Shown: piece after piece, positions 1 through 11,030 of the stretch
Layout of the letters: the number at the start of each line of letters is the position of its first letter
How positions within the stretch are numbered: position 1 is the stretch's first letter
Assembly: GCA_009746045.1 (NCBI GenBank)
Contig: RPFO01000894.1
Location: 1 to 62,957, forward strand
Source of the DNA: Mesostigma viride
Taxonomy: Eukaryota > Streptophyta > Mesostigmatophyceae > Mesostigmatales > Mesostigmataceae
Reading direction: 5' to 3'
Length of the DNA stretch: 62,957 nucleotides
Notes under the pieces: model-generated
The model's input: the letters and a program-made list of their open reading frames with translations, nothing else
Databases searched by the model: none
Told to the model about the DNA's origin: nothing
Program-made: the position numbers and the translations under genes

Positions 1-99
1 CGAACAAAAGTCGACATACAAGTTCATTTCCCACAGACAAAACATTCCAAGGTCGTTGCAAGCTAGCGCAATTGCAAATCCATGGCCTGGCGAACTCCG

Positions 100-250
100 T
101 CAACTGACCGACGTGACCTTGGCAGCATTTTGCAGTCGACTTGACCGTTGGTGCTTGACAGCACTGTGGCTGACAGGTCCACGTCGTTGTCGGCTCGCTC
201 GAGGCCTCGCGCCAGCACCGGACTTGGCAGTCCAGGACTTGGAAAAATTT
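100..250 (-). CDS. Copia-F ORF, part beyond the foldback insertion
   Basis: This is the continuation of the Copia-F reading frame (8608-10034, minus strand) on the other side of the foldback element. With one copy of the 9-bp duplication removed, the frame that ends KLPNFS at the right border continues here as KSWTAKSGAGARPRAS and stops at 100. The segment is basic and rich in Arg and Ser, and I recognise no domain. It shows that the two borders of the foldback belong to one host element. The rest of Copia-F, including its second LTR, would lie left of the window. Confidence 0.5.
242..250. repeat. 9-bp target duplication, left copy (GAAAAATTT)
   Basis: GAAAAATTT directly abuts the left end of the inverted-repeat element and recurs at 8599-8607 abutting the right end. 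A 9-bp duplication is typical of Mutator-like and foldback DNA transposons. Confidence 0.85.
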
Positions 251-1156
251 GAGTTTTTGTAAACATCAGACACTGATTTCTTCAGACGATGCACAAGGCT
301 GGGCGCGGCGCAGCGTGCGCAAGGCTGGCGTGCGCAAGGCTGGGGAGTGCGCGAGGCTGGGAGTGCGCAAGGCTGGGAGTGCATCGTGGCTGGGCGCGGC
401 GCGGCAGCGTGCGCAAGGCTGGCGCGTAAAACTGCAAACGACGTAAATCGTATCGGCTGCCTTTGGACTTAGCCGAATTTCGTCGTCGATGCGAGTGGTG
501 ATGGCCGTTTAGATCTTAGTTTTTAACCCGACGGGTTTCCTTATGATGCGTTCAAAATGGCAGCTGATGGCATGATTACTTAACATGTGGCGCGCGCAAA
601 GAGCCTGTAGTCGTGCAGTTTACCCTCAATAATCAATCAATCTGAGTCTCGAGTCCACGTTGGAGTCCACTGACCCCCCGACTAGAATTTCCGACCCCCA
701 ATGTTGCACGCAAGCTATGCCTGCCATGCTTTTTCTATTTCCTAACACCCACAGTTGGGGGATCATAGTCATTGACAATTTCTCCCCGTTGCTTTTTATG
801 CTGCATATCCAACTATATCTGAGTAAGAGGGGTCGAGCGGATGACGCCGACATGGTTTGCATATACCTTCATAGTGGCTTCAAATCGTCATATTCTTGAA
901 GCGCGGTCAGTTCAGCCCACAGAACCTTACGTACGTCTTACCAAGGTACATGCACGGTGGGGACGCGGTCGGCCGGTCGGGGTTTGCCTGCTTTCTTTAC
1001 CCAACCAGGGACATGTTCGTGATTTTCTTGCAGCGCTGGAAGATCAGTCCCGGGAAGAACCGCCTGCGACCCCTGGACCGTTCCGTTCCAACGATACCTG
1101 TGACTCTTCAGCATCAACGGTACGAATAGCACGAACCCGCCCACGTGCTTGGCCGC

Positions 1157-1264
1157 CATACCCGTTCCTAGTCATGCCATGCTCCTTCCTAGTCATGCCA
1201 TGGTCGTTCCGAGTCATGCCATGGTCGTTCCTAGTCATGTCACTCCCGTTCCTAGTCATGCCAT
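1157..1264 (+). repeat. Short 21-bp tandem array
   Basis: About five copies of a 21-bp unit close to CCGTTCCTAGTCATGCCATG, ending at the first TTAATTAA run. The mirror copy lies at 7585-7692 in the right arm. Confidence 0.85.
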
Positions 1265-1284
1265 TAATTAATTAATTAATTAAA
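1264..1284. repeat. (ATTA)n run
   Basis: TTAATTAA-type simple repeat following the short 21-bp array. Similar runs occur at 3021-3037 and 3185-3201 and, mirrored, in the right arm. Confidence 0.8.
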
Positions 1285-1716
1285 ATGATAGCTCCGTTGG
1301 GAGCATATGTAACACATAGCCCTGAGAAAAGGGCATCTATGGGTTTGTAATACAATCAGGGCTACAACCTGCAGGTGGAGGATGTACAACTGTCACCTGC
1401 TCTGGGTGCACAAGGTGCACCTGCACCGCCATGATGGTTCATGCCTCCTTAACAAGCACAGGCACCCAGGGGGGGGCTTGAGGAGAGGGCCTAGAAGGCC
1501 TGCATGACATATGGGGTGGAGGGTATGTGGCTAGGCTATAGCTGGTGTACACATGGCATCTCAGCAGAGAGTAACTCCCTGCATAGGCATCGCATGGCTA
1601 AATTCTTAATGCATCATCCATGGGAGGTCCCATTGTAGGCTGGGCGCGGCTAAATACTGAAAGCATCATCCATGGGGGCCATTATGGGCGCACATGCGCG
1701 TGGGCCACGTCATGCC

Positions 1717-2520
1717 ATACCCGTTCCTAGTCATGCCATGGCCGTTCCTAGTCATGCCATGGTCGTTCCGAGTCATGCCATACCCGTTCCTAGTCATGCC
1801 ATGCCCGTTCCTAGTCATGCCATACTCGTTACTAGTCATGCCATGCCCGTTCCTAGTCATGCCATACCCGTTCCTAGTCATGCCATACCCGTTCCTAGTC
1901 ATGCCATACCCGTTCCTAGTCATGCCATGCCCGTTCCTAGTCATGCCATGGCCGTTCCTAGTCATGCCATGCCCGTTCCTAGTCATGCCACACCCGTTCC
2001 TAGTCATGCCATGCCCGTTCCTAGTCATGCCATACCCGTTCCTAGTCATGCCATACCCGTTCCTAGTCATGCCATACCCGTTCCTAGTCATGCTGTACAC
2101 GCTCCTAGTCATGCCACACCCGTTCCTAGTCATGCCATACCCGTTCCTAGTCATGCCATGGTCGTTCCGAGTCATGCCATACCCGTTCCGAGTCATGACA
2201 TACTCATTCCTAGTCATGCCATACCCGTTCCTAGTCATGCTGTACCCGTTCCTAGTCATGCCATGGTCGTTCCGAGTCATGCCATACCCGTTCCGAGTCA
2301 TGACATACTCATTCCTAGTCATGCCATACCCGTTCCTAGTCATGTTGTACACGTTCCTAGTCATGCCACACCCGTTCCTAGTCATGCCATGCCCGTTCCT
2401 AGTCATGCCATGCTCTTTCCTAGTCATGCCATACCTGTTCCTACTTCCTAGTCATGCCATACCCGTTCCTAGTCATGCTGTACACGTTCCTAGTCATGCC
2501 ATGCCCGTTCCTACTCATGT
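1717..2520 (+). repeat. Long 21-bp tandem array
   Basis: About 38 copies of a 21-bp unit (core GTTCCTAGTCATGCCAT) with two or three recurring variants, for example GGTCGTTCCGAGTC and CTGTACACG. Because 21 is a multiple of three, several frames stay open on both strands and give MTRNGYG or PFLVMPY repeat proteins. These are unlikely to be expressed proteins. The array ends near a degenerate unit at 2500-2520. Confidence 0.9.
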
Positions 2521-3009
2521 CATGGTTTTTACCTGTATGTCCTCTGCCCTTGGTGCCAGCGTTCTGTGAGCACCTCAATGTATGGTCTGTCGTGAGAACA
2601 ATAATGGCAGTCTAGCCAACGTCGATACGTTCGAGTTGGGCTCATAGTTAGTTGGTTGTTGTCGACCCACACAATAGCTGTTGCTTGTGTTAATTGGGAA
2701 ATGTGTTTTATTGCAGCTGAACATGTATCAAGCTTCATTGCAATCTAGCTGTCGCGAACGATTCCTCTAAATCATCTTTAGTGGTGATAGGTACCATTCG
2801 AGTGCCAACGGTGGAGACGTACAGGTTCTCACATAGAGGTGGGTTAACTCGTAACAGTGCTATCAATTGCGTGCGATAAGAACGTGACTGCACCACGTGA
2901 ACAAGAGACAATTATCAATATTATAATTAACAAACATCACGTGAGCATTATTAAGTTTACATCATTTGCAGGTTGTTGCTTAGCACGCTTATAGACCATG
3001 TACCCCCTC

Positions 3010-3345
3010 TCACGGACATTTAATTAATTAATTAATACCACGTGACTGCGTGAGCAGTATCCTCATGAAGGGAATGGATGACATGCGAAAGAAACTATCT
3101 AAGCACGGGTAGCAGGATTGTGGGCCCCGCGGCCGGTGGCACTGTGCCGACCGTAGCGGGTTACCCGAGGTGCCCCTACCGGACATTAATTAATTAATTA
3201 ATAGACACGTGACTGCGTCACGTGAGCATAAGTCCTCAGTGGGAGGGGAACATGGGATGGAATGGATGGTATAAGCTATCTAGGTCCTAGTTACAGGGGT
3301 GTGGGCACCGCGGCCCGAATCGCTATGAATGCCATACTTGGTCAC
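3010..3345 (+). repeat. Two diverged TTAATTAA/CACGTG modules
   Basis: Two successive modules of about 160 bp share an order: a TTAATTAA run, CACGTGACTGCG with a nearby TGAGCA, a GGAATGGATG stretch, then a GCGG-rich stretch with GGGCCCCGCGG or GGGCACCGCGG. The first starts near 3021 and the second near 3185. CACGTGA palindromes also occur near 2895, 2938 and 3530. The modular repetition could be a binding-site array or simply a duplication. Confidence 0.6.
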
Positions 3346-3992
3346 ACGCGGAGCCCCCACAGACTTGGGGGTGGTCTCCTTCATCACTACTTGCCATCTA
3401 TCCTTGCGCACCATCTGCCTTAATATTACAGACTACCGGACATGTGTTACGTGATCTCCCAACGGAGTAACGCTTCAATTCAATGCAACTAATACGTTAG
3501 ACAGTATAATATTATCGTGACATGCATCACGTGAGCATAATGAATGCAATATCAAAGCGACTACCGGCGCAGGCCAGAAATCTGGAGAATATGTCAATAT
3601 CAACAAGTACTAGGAGCATAGAGTGTACGCATTATGACTGTCCTGGTTAGCCTTGTACTCAGACCCTACGTGGATCATGCCACGACAAATGAGGGTCGTA
3701 CACACAACTCTTGGTTTAGCTCCGAGACCATGCAGTCATTGGCAAACTTTGGAATTACCTCTTTCTCGATACTGTGCCAAAATTCCAAAACAAAAGAGGT
3801 GGTATGGACACCTGTAAAGAGCCGGTATGGACACCCACAGCTCTGCACACATCTTGATTATCCAAGCAATTAGTGTACAAGTGTTTCGCCTCCGTGGCTT
3901 ACCATTATGCATCATCAGCACAACAAGTTTTAACAGTGATTGCAAACCACGGTTTTTTATGTGTCATGCAAGGTCTACCAAAAGGCGGTGTC

Positions 3993-4856
3993 ACCATTGC
4001 ATTTTTAGGCCCAAATGCATGTGTCACCCGAAATGCATCTAAACCTTAAACCTTCCTCAACCTTTTCATGAAACAATCAAAGGTTCATTACAATATCTGA
4101 TTTTCTCGCCAACTAGTTTTGCCTGTTGGCTTAGCCCCCCCAACATGGCCCGGGTAGCACGTGTTCGCCGCCCTCATCAGGGGGAATAGTATCACATTTG
4201 GTCAATAGGCCATACCAAGTCATGCTTGTTGCCCCAACCAACTAGAGCATATTCTCAATGCCCATTCCCGCCATCCAAGCTATGCCTCCTGTTTACCGCC
4301 GCAACACCGGTTGCCAGCAGCCCATTACTCACTTCACCCGCCGCTTGCTACACAAGGCCTTGCCGCCTTGCCCAACATGCTGCCTGCTTCGCCTCGTTCG
4401 GCCGAATTTCGCAAGTAACCTTGCAGTTCCAAGTACCTCAGGTTTGCTTGACATTCCCCCTCCCTCACCCCCTCCCACCCCCCCTCCCTCCCTTTTAGAA
4501 GCTACATACACCGCTACGTTCAAGAAGTATAAGTATTTATCTATATATTATACAAAGTTGACAAGATATTTATCACACACTTAGTTTCAGTTGGCTAACT
4601 CGCTTTCTATGTCGTGTGCCCAAGGGGCTTTTTGTTGTGCATCGATGAATTACGCCAGACATAGGTGTAACTTTTCTGTACATGTTCTTGTTGTCGCTCT
4701 GTTGACTTGTTGTCGCTTCACAGGCAATGCACTATTGTGTGGAAGGACGCGCATCCCCTGGAGAAGATGCGACTGTACCATTTTGCCCAGCTTCAGTGGC
4801 AAATGAAGGTGAAGAATATGCGTTGTGGCCTTCTCCTCAGCTGGACGATGGAGAAC
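3993..4856. other. Central unique segment of the foldback element
   Basis: This 864-bp segment between the arms has no mirror copy. It contains a C-rich pyrimidine tract (4458-4498) ending in TTTTAG, an AT-rich stretch (4510-4585) and, near its right end, a probable exon running into the right arm (4724-4874). No transposase motif is visible. Confidence 0.7.
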
Positions 4857-4874
4857 GACACCGCCTTTTGGTAG
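4724..4874 (+). pseudogene. Possible exon of a YqaJ-like exonuclease
   Basis: After a splice-acceptor-like TCGCTTCACAG, one frame stays open to a TAG at 4872-4874 and reads VWKDAHPLEKMRLYHFAQLQ followed by WQMKVKNMRC and SWTMENDTAFW. The tyrosine/glutamine helix (YHFAQLQWQM) followed by a hydrophobic strand ending in W/T resembles the QxQ region of YqaJ/lambda-type exonucleases, which travel with many eukaryotic mobile elements. The last few codons lie inside the right arm. It is short, and no upstream catalytic Asp/Glu exon was found, so it is probably a fragment captured in the foldback centre. Another alpha/beta protein is possible. Confidence 0.3.
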
Positions 4875-7800
4875 ACCTTGCATGACACATAAAAAACCGT
4901 GGTTTGCAATCACTGTTAAAACTTGTTGTGCTGATGATGCATAATGGTAAGCCACGGAGGCGAAACACTTGTACACTAATTGCTTGGATAATCAAGATGT
5001 GTGCAGAGCTGTGGGTGTCCATACCGGCTCTTTACAGGTGTCCATACCACCTCTTTTGTTTTGGAATTTTGGCACAGTATCGAGAAAGAGGTAATTCCAA
5101 AGTTTGCCAATGACTGCATGGTCTCGGAGCTAAACCAAGAGTTGTGTGTACGACCCTCATTTGTCGTGGCATGATCCACGTAGGGTCTGAGTACAAGGCT
5201 AACCAGGACAGTCATAATGCGTACACTCTATGCTCCTAGTACTTGTTGATATTGACATATTCTCCAGATTTCTGGCCTGCGCCGGTAGTCGCTTTGATAT
5301 TGCATTCATTATGCTCACGTGATGCATGTCACGATAATATTATACTGTCTAACGTATTAGTTGCATTGAATTGAAGCGTTACTCCGTTGGGAGATCACGT
5401 AACACATGTCCGGTAGTCTGTAATATTAAGGCAGATGGTGCGCAAGGATAGATGGCAAGTAGTGATGAAGGAGACCACCCCCAAGTCTGTGGGGGCTCCG
5501 CGTGTGACCAAGTATGGCATTCATAGCGATTCGGGCCGCGGTGCCCACACCCCTGTAACTAGGACCTAGATAGCTTATACCATCCATTCCATCCCATGTT
5601 CCCCTCCCACTGAGGACTTATGCTCACGTGACGCAGTCACGTGTCTATTAATTAATTAATTAATGTCCGGTAGGGGCACCTCGGGTAACCCGCTACGGTC
5701 GGCACAGTGCCACCGGCCGCGGGGCCCACAATCCTGCTACCCGTGCTTAGATAGTTTCTTTCGCATGTCATCCATTCCCTTCATGAGGATACTGCTCACG
5801 CAGTCACGTGGTATTAATTAATTAATTAAATGTCCGTGAGAGGGGGTACATGGTCTATAAGCGTGCTAAGCAACAACCTGCAAATGATGTAAACTTAATA
5901 ATGCTCACGTGATGTTTGTTAATTATAATATTGATAATTGTCTCTTGTTCACGTGGTGCAGTCACGTTCTTATCGCACGCAATTGATAGCACTGTTACGA
6001 GTTAACCCACCTCTATGTGAGAACCTGTACGTCTCCACCGTTGGCACTCGAATGGTACCTATCACCACTAAAGATGATTTAGAGGAATCGTTCGCGACAG
6101 CTAGATTGCAATGAAGCTTGATACATGTTCAGCTGCAATAAAACACATTTCCCAATTAACACAAGCAACAGCTATTGTGTGGGTCGACAACAACCAACTA
6201 ACTATGAGCCCAACTCGAACGTATCGACGTTGGCTAGACTGCCATTATTGTTCTCACGACAGACCATACATTGAGGTGCTCACAGAACGCTGGCACCAAG
6301 GGCAGAGGACATACAGGTAAAAACCATGACATGAGTAGGAACGGGCATGGCATGACTAGGAACGTGTACAGCATGACTAGGAACGGGTATGGCATGACTA
6401 GGAAGTAGGAACAGGTATGGCATGACTAGGAAAGAGCATGGCATGACTAGGAACGGGCATGGCATGACTAGGAACGGGTGTGGCATGACTAGGAACGTGT
6501 ACAACATGACTAGGAACGGGTATGGCATGACTAGGAATGAGTATGTCATGACTCGGAACGGGTATGGCATGACTCGGAACGACCATGGCATGACTAGGAA
6601 CGGGTACAGCATGACTAGGAACGGGTATGGCATGACTAGGAATGAGTATGTCATGACTCGGAACGGGTATGGCATGACTCGGAACGACCATGGCATGACT
6701 AGGAACGGGTATGGCATGACTAGGAACGGGTGTGGCATGACTAGGAGCGTGTACAGCATGACTAGGAACGGGTATGGCATGACTAGGAACGGGTATGGCA
6801 TGACTAGGAACGGGTATGGCATGACTAGGAACGGGCATGGCATGACTAGGAACGGGTGTGGCATGACTAGGAACGGGCATGGCATGACTAGGAACGGCCA
6901 TGGCATGACTAGGAACGGGCATGGCATGACTAGGAACGGGTATGGCATGACTAGGAACGGGTATGGCATGACTAGGAACGGGTATGGCATGACTAGGAAC
7001 GGGCATGGCATGACTAGTAACGAGTATGGCATGACTAGGAACGGGCATGGCATGACTAGGAACGGGTATGGCATGACTCGGAACGACCATGGCATGACTA
7101 GGAACGGCCATGGCATGACTAGGAACGGGTATGGCATGACGTGGCCCACGCGCATGTGCGCCCATAATGGCCCCCATGGATGATGCTTTCAGTATTTAGC
7201 CGCGCCCAGCCTACAATGGGACCTCCCATGGATGATGCATTAAGAATTTAGCCATGCGATGCCTATGCAGGGAGTTACTCTCTGCTGAGATGCCATGTGT
7301 ACACCAGCTATAGCCTAGCCACATACCCTCCACCCCATATGTCATGCAGGCCTTCTAGGCCCTCTCCTCAAGCCCCCCCCTGGGTGCCTGTGCTTGTTAA
7401 GGAGGCATGAACCATCATGGCGGTGCAGGTGCACCTTGTGCACCCAGAGCAGGTGACAGTTGTACATCCTCCACCTGCAGGTTGTAGCCCTGATTGTATT
7501 ACAAACCCATAGATGCCCTTTTCTCAGGGCTATGTGTTACATATGCTCCCAACGGAGCTATCATTTTAATTAATTAATTAATTAATGGCATGACTAGGAA
7601 CGGGAGTGACATGACTAGGAACGACCATGGCATGACTCGGAACGACCATGGCATGACTAGGAAGGAGCATGGCATGACTAGGAACGGGTATGGCGGCCAA
7701 GCACGTGGGCGGGTTCGTGCTATTCGTACCGTTGATGCTGAAGAGTCACAGGTATCGTTGGAACGGAACGGTCCAGGGGTCGCAGGCGGTTCTTCCCGGG

Positions 7801-8598
7801 ACTGATCTTCCAGCGCTGCAAGAAAATCACGAACATGTCCCTGGTTGGGTAAAGAAAGCAGGCAAACCCCGACCGGCCGACCGCGTCCCCACCGTGCATG
7901 TACCTTGGTAAGACGTACGTAAGGTTCTGTGGGCTGAACTGACCGCGCTTCAAGAATATGACGATTTGAAGCCACTATGAAGGTATATGCAAACCATGTC
8001 GGCGTCATCCGCTCGACCCCTCTTACTCAGATATAGTTGGATATGCAGCATAAAAAGCAACGGGGAGAAATTGTCAATGACTATGATCCCCCAACTGTGG
8101 GTGTTAGGAAATAGAAAAAGCATGGCAGGCATAGCTTGCGTGCAACATTGGGGGTCGGAAATTCTAGTCGGGGGGTCAGTGGACTCCAACGTGGACTCGA
8201 GACTCAGATTGATTGATTATTGAGGGTAAACTGCACGACTACAGGCTCTTTGCGCGCGCCACATGTTAAGTAATCATGCCATCAGCTGCCATTTTGAACG
8301 CATCATAAGGAAACCCGTCGGGTTAAAAACTAAGATCTAAACGGCCATCACCACTCGCATCGACGACGAAATTCGGCTAAGTCCAAAGGCAGCCGATACG
8401 ATTTACGTCGTTTGCAGTTTTACGCGCCAGCCTTGCGCACGCTGCCGCGCCGCGCCCAGCCACGATGCACTCCCAGCCTTGCGCACTCCCAGCCTCGCGC
8501 ACTCCCCAGCCTTGCGCACGCCAGCCTTGCGCACGCTGCGCCGCGCCCAGCCTTGTGCATCGTCTGAAGAAATCAGTGTCTGATGTTTACAAAAACTC
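4857..8598 (-). repeat. Foldback element, right inverted arm
   Basis: Mirror of the left arm at coordinate 8849-p, with the same arrays in reverse order: modules near 5500-5840, the long 21-bp array at about 6330-7133, the short array at 7585-7692 and the GC-rich outer part at 8420-8560. Open frames have the same translations as in the left arm. Confidence 0.9.
6330..7133 (-). repeat. Long 21-bp tandem array, mirror copy
   Basis: Reverse complement of the 1717-2520 array, with the same unit variants in the same reversed order. Unequal exchange should quickly desynchronise arrays of this kind, so their match implies recent duplication or conversion. Confidence 0.9.
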
Positions 8599-8607
8599 GA
8601 AAAATTT
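8599..8607. repeat. 9-bp target duplication, right copy (GAAAAATTT)
   Basis: Second copy of GAAAAATTT abutting the right arm. It lies inside the Copia-F reading frame. Confidence 0.85.
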
Positions 8608-10034
8608 GGCAGCTTGGTCGATTTCGCCCTCGCGTCACGAATTTGTTCCCCCTCAGTTAGGCTGGCAGCGTTCGAGCGCCGCGCCTTTGGTCTGGTCGCC
8701 GGACTTTGGTTACTAGCACCAGTATCACCTGGTATGCTGGCGGCGACAACGCGCTCCGCCTGCACTGGGCTGTTCTGGACCGCAGTTTCTGGAAGTACTT
8801 CAGCGTCTGACACGGACTTCTCCATTGCGCTGGAAACTTCTCGAATTGGCGTGAACTTCCACTGGGCCGGCGCAGAGTATAAAAAGCCACGCAGTGTGCG
8901 AGTAATGCCCAGTAGGCCGCCCCCGATCCCGCATACACGGGCAAGCATGGCCAGTATGACCGTTAGGCCCACGGCCAGCCACTCCGCCGCGTGTCCCGAG
9001 GCACGTGAGATGCTGCGCTCGCTGCTCGCCATTTTCTGCCCTTGACAGGCAGCGTCGACGTCCTTGAAGCTCGTCGCCGAAGATTTCAGCTCTGGGATGG
9101 CGTCCATCGCTGCGTCCGCACCGCGCGCGGGCAAAAAGTAGGTGTTGTTCCTCGTCACGATGCTGCAGGGCCTGCTGTCCAGCACAGCAACCCGCCTGAC
9201 GAGGTCGACGTTGTGGCCATCCTTGACGAGCTGGCCGGCGACAGATAAAAGTCGGGTGCTCAGCTTTGGAACGAGCAGCGCGTTTTGGAGGTGCACGTCC
9301 GCGTCCTGACCCGGCAGCTTCAGTTTGACAGTCCCGATGGCTGTCGCCTTCAGTTTGCCGCCTGAGCCGGCGATTTCCCTGTCATGAGGGTGCAGGCACA
9401 CGAAGTCCGACGGGCATGGCGTCATGTGACAGCTCGCTGCGGAATCCAGCACCCAGCTGGTCGGTGCTTTCTTTTCATACTGCGTGAGTGCAGCAGCATC
9501 CGACGGCGATGGCGACTCGGCGATGGTCGCGAAGACGAAGCCGGACCGCTCCGCAGCCTCCTCGGTGAGACGCGCCTCGCTGGCACCTGGTGAGTGCTCC
9601 TTTCTCGCTTGGTTCCGTCGCGTTGCCTTGTTCTTGCGTTCTTGCTTCAGCTCCGGATGCTTCTCCCAGCACTGGGTGTCCACGTGCCCGGCCTTCTTGC
9701 AGTAATTGCACCGCCTCTTTCCTCCACTTTTCTTCGTAGTAGTGTGGAAAACCTGGCCGTTAGGGGAGCCCTCCTTCTTTGCTTGAGCAGAACGCCTTCC
9801 GTGCAGTAGCTCCTCCGCCTCCAGCAGCGCAGTCTTGACCTCCTTTAGCGAATCCTCCTCTCCAGTTAGGACCTTGACCAGGTCACAATAGGCCGATGCT
9901 AAGGCCTTCAACACAGCCTTGATTTCTTCCCATTTCCTCAGAGACCGCCCATCAAACGTTGTGATGGACTTGCTTGTTGCCCGGAATTGCTTGTAGCACG
10001 CTTCCTTGGTAGCCATGGTGTCTTCAGTCGCCAA
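8608..10034 (-). CDS. Copia-F gag-protease polyprotein with an unusual C-terminal part
   Basis: The frame starts MATEDTMATKEAC at 10034, just after the primer site. In order it has a short Copia gag region (AEELLHGRR at its end), a CCHC zinc knuckle (CNYCKKAGHVDTQCW), a Copia protease (SWVLDSAASCHM, then LVPKLSTRLLSV) and the start of the gag-pre-integrase linker (NTYFLPA). The expected HHCC/integrase and RT do not follow. Instead there is a hydrophobic stretch (WLAVGLTVILAMLARVCG) and a Ser/Ala-rich tail with no domain I know. The N-terminal gag is shorter than usual for Copia, so the element is probably non-autonomous. The frame is cut by the foldback insertion and resumes at 250-100. Confidence 0.75.
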
Positions 10035-10083
10035 TGGAACTGGATGTCTCTGGGTTCACAGTGGTCTTCTTGTTCCTCAGTAA

Positions 10084-10099
10084 CAAACCTCCGATACCA
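10084..10099 (-). other. Copia-F primer-binding site
   Basis: On the minus strand TGGTATCGGAGGTTTG lies immediately next to the LTR end. It resembles the initiator-Met-tRNA primer sites of Copia elements and is the same sequence used by Copia-D. Confidence 0.75.
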
Positions 10100-10918
10100 T
10101 GTTTGGATTGGGAGAGGAAACTAATGGGTTTTACACAATGCCTTGTGCTTGGCCTTGCTACCCACACACCTTGCAGGTGCTGAAAGAAAGAGAGGTTGAA
10201 GACAATTTACGTGGAAGAATAAATGGCTTTATTAGAATATAATAGTTGGAGAAGAGCTTGAATGGAGGTTGAATGGAGGTTGAATGGAGGTTCCTGCCCT
10301 TAGGGGGCAGTTTCCTTTTATACCTTTTAGGCTAGGAAGGATGACATCAGCAATGACATCATCACAGAAGCTTGTAGAAACATCCTAGCATATTCCTAGC
10401 ATATTCCCAGCATATTCTCAGTATATTCCAGGAATATTCCTGGCATATTCTTAGAACATTCCTAGAACATTCTAGACATGATCCAATGAGCTGGCATAAT
10501 AGCTAGATGCCAAGTGTCTACGTAATAATGTGCCACATAACATGATTAATAAAGTGACACATCTCTTCTCCTTGGAGTGACAAGTGTCATGCAATGAGTC
10601 TACCCACTTGTCATCATGTAAGTCATAACATGTGTCATCATGAGCTTCCAACACTTGTCAGCTCATGGACCAAACACTTGTCCAATAGGCCATAGCACCA
10701 CTTGTCAATCAAATACGTGATGCTACTAGGCTGACTCAGGTTACAAGTCATCCATGTCCAAGTATAGGACTATGGCACATGAATATTGATCAGCTCATTG
10801 AGCCTGTTCCATCTAGCTCATCATAGCTATCAAATTCCCAGTCCATATGGAATAAATCCAACAAGAAATAAATCAGGCTGGGATATATTGTGGCCAGGTG
10901 GATATAATATCCCTAACA
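10100..10918 (-). repeat. Copia-F 5' LTR
   Basis: On the minus strand this 819-bp segment begins TGTTAGGGATATTATATCC and ends CAATCCAAACA next to the primer site. It contains a 3-copy TGAATGGAGGT repeat (10258-10292) and a cluster of CATATTCC-type repeats (10380-10475). The matching LTR would be outside the window, so the outer boundary rests on the TG...CA ends. Confidence 0.7.
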
Positions 10919-11030
10919 TTTCGCTTGTTCGGACGTTGATTACATAAGGAAAAGTATCGTACATTAAAAAACCTGAAAAAAAGTTTCTTTTTTTTCTGCA
11001 GCGAGGGCACGTGGGCAGCAGGCGGGCGTT

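Larger units (their letters stand above)
251..3992 (+). repeat. Foldback element, left inverted arm
   Basis: Left 3742-bp arm. From the outside it contains a GC-rich degenerate repeat (gcgcaaggctggg, about 290-425), a short and a long 21-bp tandem array, TTAATTAA blocks, several CACGTG palindromes and an inner AT-rich part. The long open frames here are by-products of the 21-bp period and I do not call them genes. Confidence 0.9.
251..8598. mobile_element. Giant foldback (Mutator/FB-like) DNA transposon
   Basis: Position p in the left arm pairs with 8849-p in the right arm from 251/8598 inward to 3992/4857, giving two 3742-bp inverted arms around an 864-bp centre. Every open frame I compared in one arm has an identical translation in the other. 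The element is flanked by the 9-bp duplication GAAAAATTT and begins GAGTTTTTGTAAAC. Very long inverted repeats containing tandem subrepeats plus a 9-bp duplication is the known design of foldback (FB) elements, which are tied to the Mutator superfamily. No transposase is visible, so this copy is probably non-autonomous. It was inserted into Copia-F. Confidence 0.85.

Noticed and set aside
1666-2451. Two overlapping 250-290 codon ORFs made of 7-residue repeats, and their mirror copies at 6280-7183
   Set aside because: They arise because the 21-bp unit is a multiple of three without stops; both strands are open and no start context or domain supports a gene.
1717-2520. CRISPR-like appearance of regularly repeated units (also 50270-51330)
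   Set aside because: Units are contiguous tandem repeats without unique spacers, in a eukaryotic transposon context.
251-8598. Palindrome as a pure assembly or read-folding artefact
   Set aside because: Not fully excluded, but different unique flanks, an 864-bp unpaired centre and an exact 9-bp target duplication inside a restored Copia frame are expected of a real insertion and not of a folded read.
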